Below, one piece after another: positions 8,245 through 15,031 of a DNA stretch of 16,084 bases. Source of the DNA: Chitinophaga pinensis (GTDB lineage: Bacteria > Bacteroidota > Bacteroidia > UKL13-3); contig CALPIR020000031.1 of the NCBI GenBank assembly GCA_943323675.2, positions 1 to 16,084 on the forward strand, given 5' to 3'. The position numbers and the translations under genes are program-made. Every line of letters starts with the position of its first letter. Positions within the stretch are counted from its first letter, which is position 1. The notes beneath the pieces were generated by a model that saw only the letters and a program-made list of their open reading frames with translations, ran no database searches and had not been told where the DNA came from.

Positions 8245-8597
8245 TGAATAACAGTGTATTCCCACAAATGAATCAAAGTACCCTCTTTTAAAACGGCTGA
8301 TTTGTATTCAATGGAAACAACTGTACGTGTATTGATTTTAATATCCTCAATTTTCCTAGGCAATCTATCAGCTAAACTTCTCGCCACAAAAGCACTCAAT
8401 GGCTCTATATCGGGTATTGTATTTGAAAGCGATATAATCAAGTCAATGCAATTAGTACCCCAAAGATCAGATACTACCTCTCTAATGTCAAATAATCGCG
8501 TAAATGATTCGTTACAATAAAGTATCGTTCGCTCATTATTTTCTATCAATTGAGCAGGATTATTTTTTGTATATATTTTAATTTCAGGAGATAGCAT
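8241..8597 (-). CDS. Small stand-alone PAS-like protein
   Basis: The predicted 118-residue soluble protein has no signal peptide. Residues about 18-115 look like a single PAS fold: ENNERTILYCNESFTRLFDI resembles the first strands and helix of PAS sensors, and the last strand KEGTLIHLWEYTVI resembles the G.LW.YrDIT end that normally runs into a kinase linker. Here the protein stops two residues later, with no output domain. It may be a free-standing sensor or regulator partner, or the remnant of a PAS histidine kinase. The ATG at 8595-8597 is the first start after an upstream in-frame stop at 8607-8609. Family membership is judged by eye and is moderately sure; no ligand or partner can be named. 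It diverges from the glucosaminidase-MBOAT cassette, with about 140 bases between. Confidence 0.6.
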   Translation of the reverse strand: MLSPEIKIYTKNNPAQLIENNERTILYCNESFTRLFDIREVVSDLWGTNCIDLIISLSNTIPDIEPLSAFVARSLADRLPRKIEDIKINTRTVVSIEYKSAVLKEGTLIHLWEYTVIH

Positions 8598-8709
8598 CTT
8601 TAACTTTTAACCATGCGATTATAAACAATTACCATCTAATATCTAAAATATTACGCAATTCGCATATCAACCAACTAAAACGACTATTACAATTACAGGG
8701 TTAAATCGT

Positions 8710-8717
8710 TAATTTCG
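8710..8717 (+). promoter_or_regulatory. Weak candidate -7 box for the glucosaminidase-MBOAT operon
   Basis: TAATTTCG differs at one base from the Bacteroidota -7 consensus TAnnTTTG and ends 20 bases before the proposed GTG start. No clear -33 element is seen. It is the best candidate in the 140-base gap and is offered only because all four downstream genes overlap and should share one promoter here. Confidence 0.2.
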
Positions 8718-8737
8718 AATATTATTTTTATGTCAAC

Positions 8738-9241
8738 GTGTTAAAAAATATCAAACTTCTAATCATGTTACTGTTATCGGTAACAAGCATTAGTGCACAA
8801 GAAGTAACTCATGATTATATCAAAAAATATAGCACTATCTGTAAGTATTTATCCGACTCATTTGAAATTCCTGTCGAGTTAATTTTAGGTATTGCAATTG
8901 TTGAAAGTGCGTCTGGAACAAGCAGAAATGCAAAAGTACTAAACAATCATTTCGGAATAAAATCAGGAAACACGTTGCGAAATATAAAAGGTATACGAAC
9001 TCGTTTTCGCGATTACGATTCTGATTCCGCTAGTTTTGTCGATTTCTGTTTATACCTCAAAAGAAGAAAATTTTATATCACATTAAAGGGTAATTTTAAT
9101 TATAATGCATGGCTGAATGAAATGGCTAAAATAGGTTACAGTGGCTCGCCACAAGCATGGAAGGCAAAAATCAAGTCTCAAATAATAAAATATAACTTAA
9201 TAGAGTTAAACTCTCGCAATGCAGCATCAAAACAACCATAA
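8738..9241 (+). CDS. Exported glucosaminidase-domain protein (GH73-like peptidoglycan hydrolase)
   Basis: This is a predicted secreted N-acetylglucosaminidase of the LYZ2/GH73 type, which cuts beta-1,4 links after GlcNAc in peptidoglycan. The 167 residues start with a signal peptide (MLKNIKLLIM, hydrophobic to residue 20, probable cleavage SISA/QE). The catalytic-domain pattern is visible: the probable catalytic Glu56 in GIAIVESASGTS, then NNHFGIKSG (69-77), RFRDYDS (89-95) with the usual run of small and aromatic residues, and the late IGYSGSPQAW (132-141), which replaces the YATDP-type motif. The start is GTG at 8738; it adds a lysine-bearing n-region that the alternative ATG at 8765 lacks. 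The 3' end overlaps the next gene by 23 bases, so the two are probably translationally coupled. Confidence 0.8.
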   Translation: MLKNIKLLIMLLLSVTSISAQEVTHDYIKKYSTICKYLSDSFEIPVELILGIAIVESASGTSRNAKVLNNHFGIKSGNTLRNIKGIRTRFRDYDSDSASFVDFCLYLKRRKFYITLKGNFNYNAWLNEMAKIGYSGSPQAWKAKIKSQIIKYNLIELNSRNAASKQP

Positions 9242-10595
9242 TAAACCATTTTTAATAGTAGCTTTTACCTGCATTTTTTTACTTTTAATAAGTGTTGTTA
9301 TTCCACAAAAATTTTGGAAAAACAACAACTTATCAGCTGTTCATATTTTCTCTGATTTAGAAACACTTGCAAATCCAAGATACAATGCAGCCCACAATAA
9401 GAAAAAAATGGGCCCACCACTAAAGCAGCTAGTAAAAGATACCATAGAAACAAATAAGGATGTTGCCATAATTATTAGAAATGATATAGGAATTGAGCAC
9501 CCTGACACCCTCAAAATACAAAATGGTATGGATGCATTTTTAGCATCATTAAACCAACAATACAGTAATAAAAACAGAAAGGTGCGCATTGGTTACTTCG
9601 GAGACAGTATGATTGAGGGTGATTTAATTACTCAAACCATTCGTGCTATTTTACAAAATAAATTTGGAGGTGATGGTGTAGGATTTATTCCAGCTACTAG
9701 TATTGTTGCTCACTTCAGGCAAACTGTTAGGGCATATGCAAACGAAAATTGGGAAGACATTAACTTTATTAACAATAAGCAGAAATTAATACTGGGTTTT
9801 AGTGGACACTCCTTTTTTGCTAAAAACAATGCTAATATTAGTATTAAACCTGGTGGCGGAAAGCACTTATCAAGCTTATACAATGTAAGCATTTTATATG
9901 GCAATGGCACGATAGATCTTGCCTGCAACAAACAATATTATAAACTTATTGGTAACGGCTTTTTTAACGTGGCAAAGCTTAATAACGATAGCAATTTGAA
10001 ATCATTGGAGCTTAATTTTAAAGAGAGTAAAACTCCGCTATTCGGTTTTGCATCCGAAAGCAAAACAGGGGTTATACTTGATAATTTGTCTTTTAGAGGA
10101 ACAAGCGGAACAGAGCTAACCCGATTAAACTCTAAAATGCTAACACAAATTGATTCGTTGCGCCCATATGATTTATTGGTTTTACATTACGGCCCTAATT
10201 TATTATATAATGATAGCATAATTAACTTTAAGTATTACCAAAAACAATTAGAAAAAAGCCTAAAACACTTACGTAAAGCTTTTCCGCGCAGTAGCATTTT
10301 AATAATTAGCACAGCAGATAAAGCCTTTAAAATTGATGGTGAATTCAGAACGGGAGATGGTGTAGAAAATCTACTGAAAGCACAACAGGCCGTTGCACAA
10401 AAATTTGGATGTGCATTTTTTAATTTATACGAGGCCATGGGCGGATATAACAGCATGAAAACATGGGCAGAAAAAAAACCAATATTGGCAGGTAGTGATT
10501 ATACCCACTTTAATCAAAGTGGTTCGGCTAAAATTGGTAGATTAATTGGCAATGCAATACTAAATGAATATGAACAAGCTTATCCTACTCGCTAG
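9219..10595 (+). CDS. Membrane-anchored SGNH/GDSL-family protein, putative glycan O-acetyltransferase or esterase
   Basis: The 458-residue protein has an N-terminal membrane anchor (about residues 9-29, NKPFLIVAFTCIFLLLISVV) and no obvious cleavage site, which puts the rest in the periplasm. The SGNH catalytic blocks are present: GYFGDSMIEGD with nucleophile Ser130 (block I), HYGPNLL with the block III Gly and Asn, and DYTHF with Asp427 and His430 (block V). The roughly 300 residues between blocks I and V are longer than in simple GDSL esterases. It shares AMGG..SM..W shortly before block V with the next protein. It overlaps its neighbours by 23 bases upstream and 32 bases downstream. With an MBOAT protein in the same operon it probably acts on O-acyl groups of an envelope glycan, like AlgJ or PatB. 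Transferase versus esterase cannot be decided from sequence. Confidence 0.78.
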   Translation: MQHQNNHNKPFLIVAFTCIFLLLISVVIPQKFWKNNNLSAVHIFSDLETLANPRYNAAHNKKKMGPPLKQLVKDTIETNKDVAIIIRNDIGIEHPDTLKIQNGMDAFLASLNQQYSNKNRKVRIGYFGDSMIEGDLITQTIRAILQNKFGGDGVGFIPATSIVAHFRQTVRAYANENWEDINFINNKQKLILGFSGHSFFAKNNANISIKPGGGKHLSSLYNVSILYGNGTIDLACNKQYYKLIGNGFFNVAKLNNDSNLKSLELNFKESKTPLFGFASESKTGVILDNLSFRGTSGTELTRLNSKMLTQIDSLRPYDLLVLHYGPNLLYNDSIINFKYYQKQLEKSLKHLRKAFPRSSILIISTADKAFKIDGEFRTGDGVENLLKAQQAVAQKFGCAFFNLYEAMGGYNSMKTWAEKKPILAGSDYTHFNQSGSAKIGRLIGNAILNEYEQAYPTR

Positions 10596-11736
10596 TTTGC
10601 TTATAATACAAGCCGCTGTGTTTGCACAGCCAGTATTAATAAATGATGATAATGTAATATATCAACCCCAATCAGTAACCATTGATACCTATAACAAAGT
10701 TTTTAAAGTGGTACACATAGGCGATTCTCACATCCAAGCTGATTGGTTTAGCGGAAAATTACGCAGCTTACTTCAAGAACAATACGGTAATGCAGGTATA
10801 GGTATATTATTCCCCTACCGTCAGATCAAAACAAATAGTCCACCTACATTTAGTACTGTAGCAAGTGCTCCATTTATTTCCTCCAAAATAACTAAATGTA
10901 AAACAGGGTGTGAAGTTGGAATAGCAGCATACAATGCACTGATACCGGCAGGTAGTATGGTGGTTTTTAATATTAAAAAGGATACCCAACCACAATTTGT
11001 GAGTGTAATTTTTCAATCAGATAATGAACATGCAATTGGTTTTAACCACGATAACCAAGAAGAAAACTATACTACTCAATCATCACCAAATTACACTATT
11101 ACCAGCTATAAAAAGCCTTTAAGTAATAGCTTTCATCTCAGTACAAAAAGTAATATTACATTAAACGGATTAATAGCAAGCAACGGAAATCCTGGTATAC
11201 TTTATTATACCATTGGTGCAAATGGTGCAACATTTAATAATTACATTAACTCCAACCTATTTTTCCAACAACTTAAATCCTTGCAACCAGATTTAATTAT
11301 CATATCAATGGGAACAAATGAAAGCGTCAGTGATATTTCTGCCGATAGCTTAAACGTTCAATTACAAAATTTCCATTCGAAAATATTGGAAGCTGGAGCT
11401 AATAAAATAATCTACACCACCCCAGCAGATAATTACCTTCGCAAGTCTGTAACTACACGCAAGAAAGTGAAGGGCAAATGGAGAACCCGAAGAACAGTGG
11501 CATACATTAATAACCCAAAAGTGGAAACAATAAGGCAAACTATAATTAACTTTTGTAACCAACAACAAGTGATGTGTTGGGATTTATACCGCGCAATGGG
11601 TGGTGACAGAAGTATGAGACAATGGGTACAAACAGGATATGCAGCCAAAGACCACATACATTTTAGTAAAGGAGGATACGAAATTCAAGGAATGCTTTTG
11701 TTTGATGCACTACAAAAATATGTAATTAACAAATGA
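10564..11736 (+). CDS. Exported SGNH/GDSL-family protein, paralogue of the preceding gene
   Basis: The 390-residue protein has a clear signal peptide (MNMNKLILLASLLIIQAAVF, cleavage probably AVFA/QP) and no lipobox cysteine, so it is periplasmic or secreted. SGNH blocks: HIGDSHIQAD with Ser55, GTNE at 250-253 (block III), and DHIHF with Asp363 and His366 (block V). It aligns with the upstream protein around all blocks, including GDS, G.GI/VGF near residue 80, and AMGGDRSMRQW. The two are diverged tandem paralogues. The start is ATG at 10564, with a second ATG at 10570 equally possible; both lie inside the upstream gene. It overlaps the MBOAT gene by an ATGA quartet (11733-11736). The arrangement of one anchored and one soluble SGNH protein beside an MBOAT protein resembles AlgJ/AlgX with AlgI. 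Confidence 0.8.
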   Translation: MNMNKLILLASLLIIQAAVFAQPVLINDDNVIYQPQSVTIDTYNKVFKVVHIGDSHIQADWFSGKLRSLLQEQYGNAGIGILFPYRQIKTNSPPTFSTVASAPFISSKITKCKTGCEVGIAAYNALIPAGSMVVFNIKKDTQPQFVSVIFQSDNEHAIGFNHDNQEENYTTQSSPNYTITSYKKPLSNSFHLSTKSNITLNGLIASNGNPGILYYTIGANGATFNNYINSNLFFQQLKSLQPDLIIISMGTNESVSDISADSLNVQLQNFHSKILEAGANKIIYTTPADNYLRKSVTTRKKVKGKWRTRRTVAYINNPKVETIRQTIINFCNQQQVMCWDLYRAMGGDRSMRQWVQTGYAAKDHIHFSKGGYEIQGMLLFDALQKYVINK

Positions 11737-13211
11737 GCGATTTTATACAAAAAGTAATAGCGCAGCTCATTTACAACCCTGATGAACCAATATTGTTTAA
11801 TACTGGGTTTTTCTTGTATTTTTTATTGGCGTTTATGGGTGCTTATTTGTTGTTACATAAAAACACCAAACTACGCACCGCTGTGTTTACTTTGTTTTCT
11901 TTATACTTTTTTTATAAAGCCTGTGGATACTATGTTGGCTTAGTAATTTTAGCAGCCATTATCGACTTCAATTTGTCAAACTTAATATATAAGTCTATCG
12001 GTATAACAAGAAAAAAACTCCTTTTAATATTTAGTATTGTTATTAATTTGGGGTTACTTTTTTACTTCAAATACACTGATTTTTTTATTGGTATAAGTAA
12101 TGATTTAGGATTTACTAATATCACACCATTAAGCTTGTTACTTCCTATCGGAATATCATTTTATACTTTCGAAAACATTAGCTATACCATTGATGTATAC
12201 CGTGGTGAATTTAAACCTGTAAAAAGCTTTTGGGACTATCTTTTCTTTTTGTCGTTTTTCCCGAAATTAATAATGGGTCCCATAGTGCGTGCAGCCGATT
12301 TTATCCCTCAAATACATAAACCTTACCAACTTAATAATACCGCATTGGCAAAAGGGGCTTACCTGATTGCTGCTGGTTTAATTAAAAAGGTTATCATAAG
12401 CGATTATATATTTGTTAATTTAGTTGAACATGTTTTTGAAGCACCCATGCGATACAGCGGAGTAGAAAGCTTATTAGCTGTTTATGGATATGCACTTGTT
12501 ATATATTGTGATTTTAGCGGCTACAGTGATATGGCTATTGGATTAGGTAAATGGTTGGGGTTTGATATTAATATTAACTTTCTATCACCCTACCAAAGTA
12601 AAAATATAACTGAATTTTGGCGCAGGTGGCACATTAGTTTAAGTACTTGGCTACGCGATTATTTATATATTCCATTAGGCGGAAATAGATTAGGTAAGGC
12701 CCGCCAATACATTAATCTATTTGTTACAATGCTAATTGGCGGATTATGGCATGGGGCTAATTTCACTTTTGTTATTTGGGGGGCATTGCATGGTATTGCA
12801 TTGGCATTAGATAAATTAAGACTGACTTATCTTAAAAATGTATTTTGTTTTATTCCGACTCTTGTACGCAAATACATTGGTATATTTATTACGTTTCATT
12901 TTGTGTGCTTTGCTTGGATATTCTTTAAATCGGAAAATTTAAACATTGCTTTTGATATGATCCATCAAATTACTACAAACTTTAACGTGGAACTAATCCC
13001 GCAAATTTATTTAAACTATACACCTGTTATTGGTATGATGTTTTTGGGTTATTTATTACACAGCTTACGAGATAATTTAGCAGACGATGTAATTGCTAAG
13101 TATAGTAATATACCATTGTGGGTATATGTAGCTGGATTTACTATTCTAATTATTTCTTTGATACAGTTTAAATCGGCAACACCAATAATGCCTATTTATT
13201 TGCAATTCTAG
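11733..13211 (+). CDS. MBOAT-family membrane O-acyltransferase (AlgI/PatA/DltB-like)
   Basis: This 492-residue polytopic inner-membrane protein has about 10-12 hydrophobic segments. Members of the AlgI/PatA/DltB branch move acetyl or other acyl groups from a cytoplasmic donor across the membrane for O-acylation of polysaccharide, peptidoglycan or teichoic acid. Family hallmarks are seen: PIGISFYTFENISYTIDVYR (about 137-156), FPKLIMGPIVR, DFSGYSDMAIGLG, FWRRWHISLSTWLRDYLYIP with His300, and GGLWHGANFTFVIWGALHG with the essential-type His340 and a second His353. It is the last gene of the four-gene cassette and overlaps the SGNH gene by ATGA. Length matches the family (about 460-520). Its 3' end overlaps the convergent lycopene cyclase gene by 20 bases. 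The acceptor is not shown by the sequence. Confidence 0.92.
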   Translation: MSDFIQKVIAQLIYNPDEPILFNTGFFLYFLLAFMGAYLLLHKNTKLRTAVFTLFSLYFFYKACGYYVGLVILAAIIDFNLSNLIYKSIGITRKKLLLIFSIVINLGLLFYFKYTDFFIGISNDLGFTNITPLSLLLPIGISFYTFENISYTIDVYRGEFKPVKSFWDYLFFLSFFPKLIMGPIVRAADFIPQIHKPYQLNNTALAKGAYLIAAGLIKKVIISDYIFVNLVEHVFEAPMRYSGVESLLAVYGYALVIYCDFSGYSDMAIGLGKWLGFDININFLSPYQSKNITEFWRRWHISLSTWLRDYLYIPLGGNRLGKARQYINLFVTMLIGGLWHGANFTFVIWGALHGIALALDKLRLTYLKNVFCFIPTLVRKYIGIFITFHFVCFAWIFFKSENLNIAFDMIHQITTNFNVELIPQIYLNYTPVIGMMFLGYLLHSLRDNLADDVIAKYSNIPLWVYVAGFTILIISLIQFKSATPIMPIYLQF

Positions 13212-13881
13212 TTTGTATCCATTCCATAACTGTTATAGGTATCAACAAACACGTAAGGGCATAAATAGTATCCTCAATGGGTATAGTGTAAAGTCGTAAT
13301 CCAAGGTTTTCTGCATTATTATACCAAACCACAGGTTCTGGGGTGGCTGCGCCTGTTAATACTCCATTAATGATAAAAAATGGCAACAAATGTAATATGT
13401 AGGCAAGCCAAAAATATCCCATCCAATTACTTTTTATAAATAAGTAATGTATTAACAAGAGCACCGAGGCAATAAGGCAATTATAAAATGTGTATGTCTT
13501 ATCGGAGTTAAATAAAGCCATTACAAAAGTTAAAATCAGAAAAAGAAGGGTAATGTGATGCTTATGTTTGGCAAAAGGTTCGGTTTTGATGTAGGCCTTT
13601 AAACACACATAAATAAATACACTTGCATAAGGCACAACGATAAAAAAAAGCCATTCTTCTATTGGCAAATCATTTATTCTTGTTGACCAAACATAATCAT
13701 TATTAAAGCCCCAAACGCCCGTTCGTGCAAACCATCCATCCCACAAAATAAAGATTAATCCGTTTAAGGAAATACCAGCAAAAAGTGGAAGCCAATTTTT
13801 ATAAAAGGCAACTTTTTTATCGAAACTTAACAAAAAAGGACCGAGAAATGATGCAAACATTAACCACGCATACAAAGTCAT
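13192..13881 (-). CDS. Lycopene beta-cyclase, fused CrtYc-CrtYd (CarR-like) type
   Basis: This integral membrane enzyme cyclises psi ends of lycopene-type carotenoids to beta rings. The 229 residues carry about six to seven hydrophobic segments and two copies of the cyclase-domain signature: DLPIEEWLFFIVVPY at 71-85 and YTIPIEDTIYALTCLLI at 198-214. This fits the single-chain fusion of the heterodimeric CrtYc and CrtYd cyclases, and the length is as expected. It is the last gene of the carotenoid operon, 12 bases after crtZ. No terminator hairpin is visible, and its last 20 bases are antisense to the end of the MBOAT gene. Whether it cyclises one or both ends cannot be read directly; the CruF and CrtD neighbours suggest one end. 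Confidence 0.88.
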   Translation of the reverse strand: MTLYAWLMFASFLGPFLLSFDKKVAFYKNWLPLFAGISLNGLIFILWDGWFARTGVWGFNNDYVWSTRINDLPIEEWLFFIVVPYASVFIYVCLKAYIKTEPFAKHKHHITLLFLILTFVMALFNSDKTYTFYNCLIASVLLLIHYLFIKSNWMGYFWLAYILHLLPFFIINGVLTGAATPEPVVWYNNAENLGLRLYTIPIEDTIYALTCLLIPITVMEWIQTRIANK

Positions 13882-13893
13882 ATTTATTTCGAA

Positions 13894-14352
13894 TTATTTA
13901 CTGGTGTTGGGGTCTTTCCAATATTTTACAGGAACGATAAGCATACCAAAATTTTCACTGTATTCTTTATTTAGATGTTTATGATGCATTTTGTGTGCCC
14001 TTCTTATCGCTCTTACATATCGGTTATTCCAATGGGTAAATATTTTAAAACGTTGATGAATAATGATATCGTGAACCATAAAATAAGCCAATCCATATAA
14101 CGAAATGCCAATACCTATGTATAACCTAAAGTCACCTCCAGCCATTAAACCTGTCATATAACAATATGCACTTGGTACGGCATAAATTAAAAAGAAAGCG
14201 TCATTCTTTTCAAAAAAACCTGGCTCAACCTGATGATGATCCTTGTGTAAATACCATAAGAAACCATGCATTACAAACTTATGCGAAAACCAAGCCATAA
14301 ACTCCATAAAAAAGAAGGTGGCCAATACAATCATCATATTTACAAGTATCAT
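13894..14352 (-). CDS. crtZ: Beta-carotene 3-hydroxylase (CrtZ type)
   Basis: This is a membrane di-iron hydroxylase that adds a 3-hydroxyl group to beta-ionone rings. All expected histidine boxes are present in 152 residues: H24-KFVM-H29, H36-KD-H39-H40, H94-DIII-H99 and H120-KM-H123-H124. Hydrophobic segments at the N terminus and about residues 66-92 fit the fatty-acid-hydroxylase-like fold. The ATG at 14350-14352 is used; Met6 or Met7 are possible alternatives and would not affect the histidine boxes. The length is typical for short CrtZ proteins. It lies 31 bases after the cruF-like gene and 12 bases before the cyclase gene in the same operon, so it probably hydroxylates the single beta ring made by that cyclase. 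Confidence 0.93.
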   Translation of the reverse strand: MILVNMMIVLATFFFMEFMAWFSHKFVMHGFLWYLHKDHHQVEPGFFEKNDAFFLIYAVPSAYCYMTGLMAGGDFRLYIGIGISLYGLAYFMVHDIIIHQRFKIFTHWNNRYVRAIRRAHKMHHKHLNKEYSENFGMLIVPVKYWKDPNTSK

Positions 14353-14383
14353 AGTATTAATAACAATAAGTTAAGTTAAAAGT

Positions 14384-15031
14384 TTAGTTAAGAAATACAT
14401 TCAAACCAATAAAGAAAAATAACTGCAGGATAAATAATACCGCAGCAACTTTATTGGTACTGTTTAATTGCAAACGAACAAATAAAAAGTTAAATGCAAA
14501 CGAAAACAAGAACCACGCTGTATAATTTTGAAGTGGAATAGTGTTGTTCTTCCAGTACCAAAAATCAAGTCGTTGAGATAGCTGTTCAATCCAGAAATCA
14601 GAAAAAACCATCAATATAGCGCCCAATGCAGGAGCTAAAAATTGATGTTTAAATAAAGTAAACTTATTGCTTAAAACACCAACAATACTCATGCTACTAT
14701 AACTAAGCATAACCCAATTTATACCAATTATTAAAGGCACTTCGGCTACTTTAATACCTAAATTATTGCCATAAAAATACTGCCCAAATATTTTACCACT
14801 TGTTATTCCTGCTAACTCTAATAGATAGCCAAAGCAATATACCACAGCCAAATAAAAAACAAACGACTTATTGTAGCCTTCATGAAACCACAATACAATT
14901 GCTACACTGATTAATAAATTTACAGGGGTTAATTTCATCAAGTCCTCATTAAAAAATGCGGTTCCTATTAAACCCACGGCATATAAAATTACCAAAATGG
15001 CAATAGCAATAATTGGCGATTTAGCTTTCAT
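14384..15031 (-). CDS. cruF: CruF-like carotenoid 1',2'-hydratase (carotenoid biosynthesis protein, DUF422)
   Basis: The 215-residue membrane protein has about six to seven hydrophobic segments. It belongs by eye to the PF04240 carotenoid family, whose members CruF and bisanhydrobacterioruberin hydratase add water across the C1',2' double bond of a psi end. The conserved central part is clear: FGYLLELAGITSGKIFGQYF (about 67-86) followed by VAEVPLIIGINWVML (95-109) and FSDFWIEQ. It starts with ATG at 15029-15031, overlapping the stop of the upstream desaturase gene by ATGA, which couples their translation. This coupling with a CrtD-type desaturase, which acts on 1-hydroxy carotenoids, supports the hydratase role. 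The family assignment is firm; the exact substrate is inferred. Confidence 0.82.
   Translation of the reverse strand: MKAKSPIIAIAILVILYAVGLIGTAFFNEDLMKLTPVNLLISVAIVLWFHEGYNKSFVFYLAVVYCFGYLLELAGITSGKIFGQYFYGNNLGIKVAEVPLIIGINWVMLSYSSMSIVGVLSNKFTLFKHQFLAPALGAILMVFSDFWIEQLSQRLDFWYWKNNTIPLQNYTAWFLFSFAFNFLFVRLQLNSTNKVAAVLFILQLFFFIGLNVFLN

Noticed and set aside
8302..8520. 72-codon + strand frame opposite the PAS-like gene
   Set aside because: Antisense shadow. The minus-strand reading has a coherent PAS-like pattern and a stop neatly against its neighbour.
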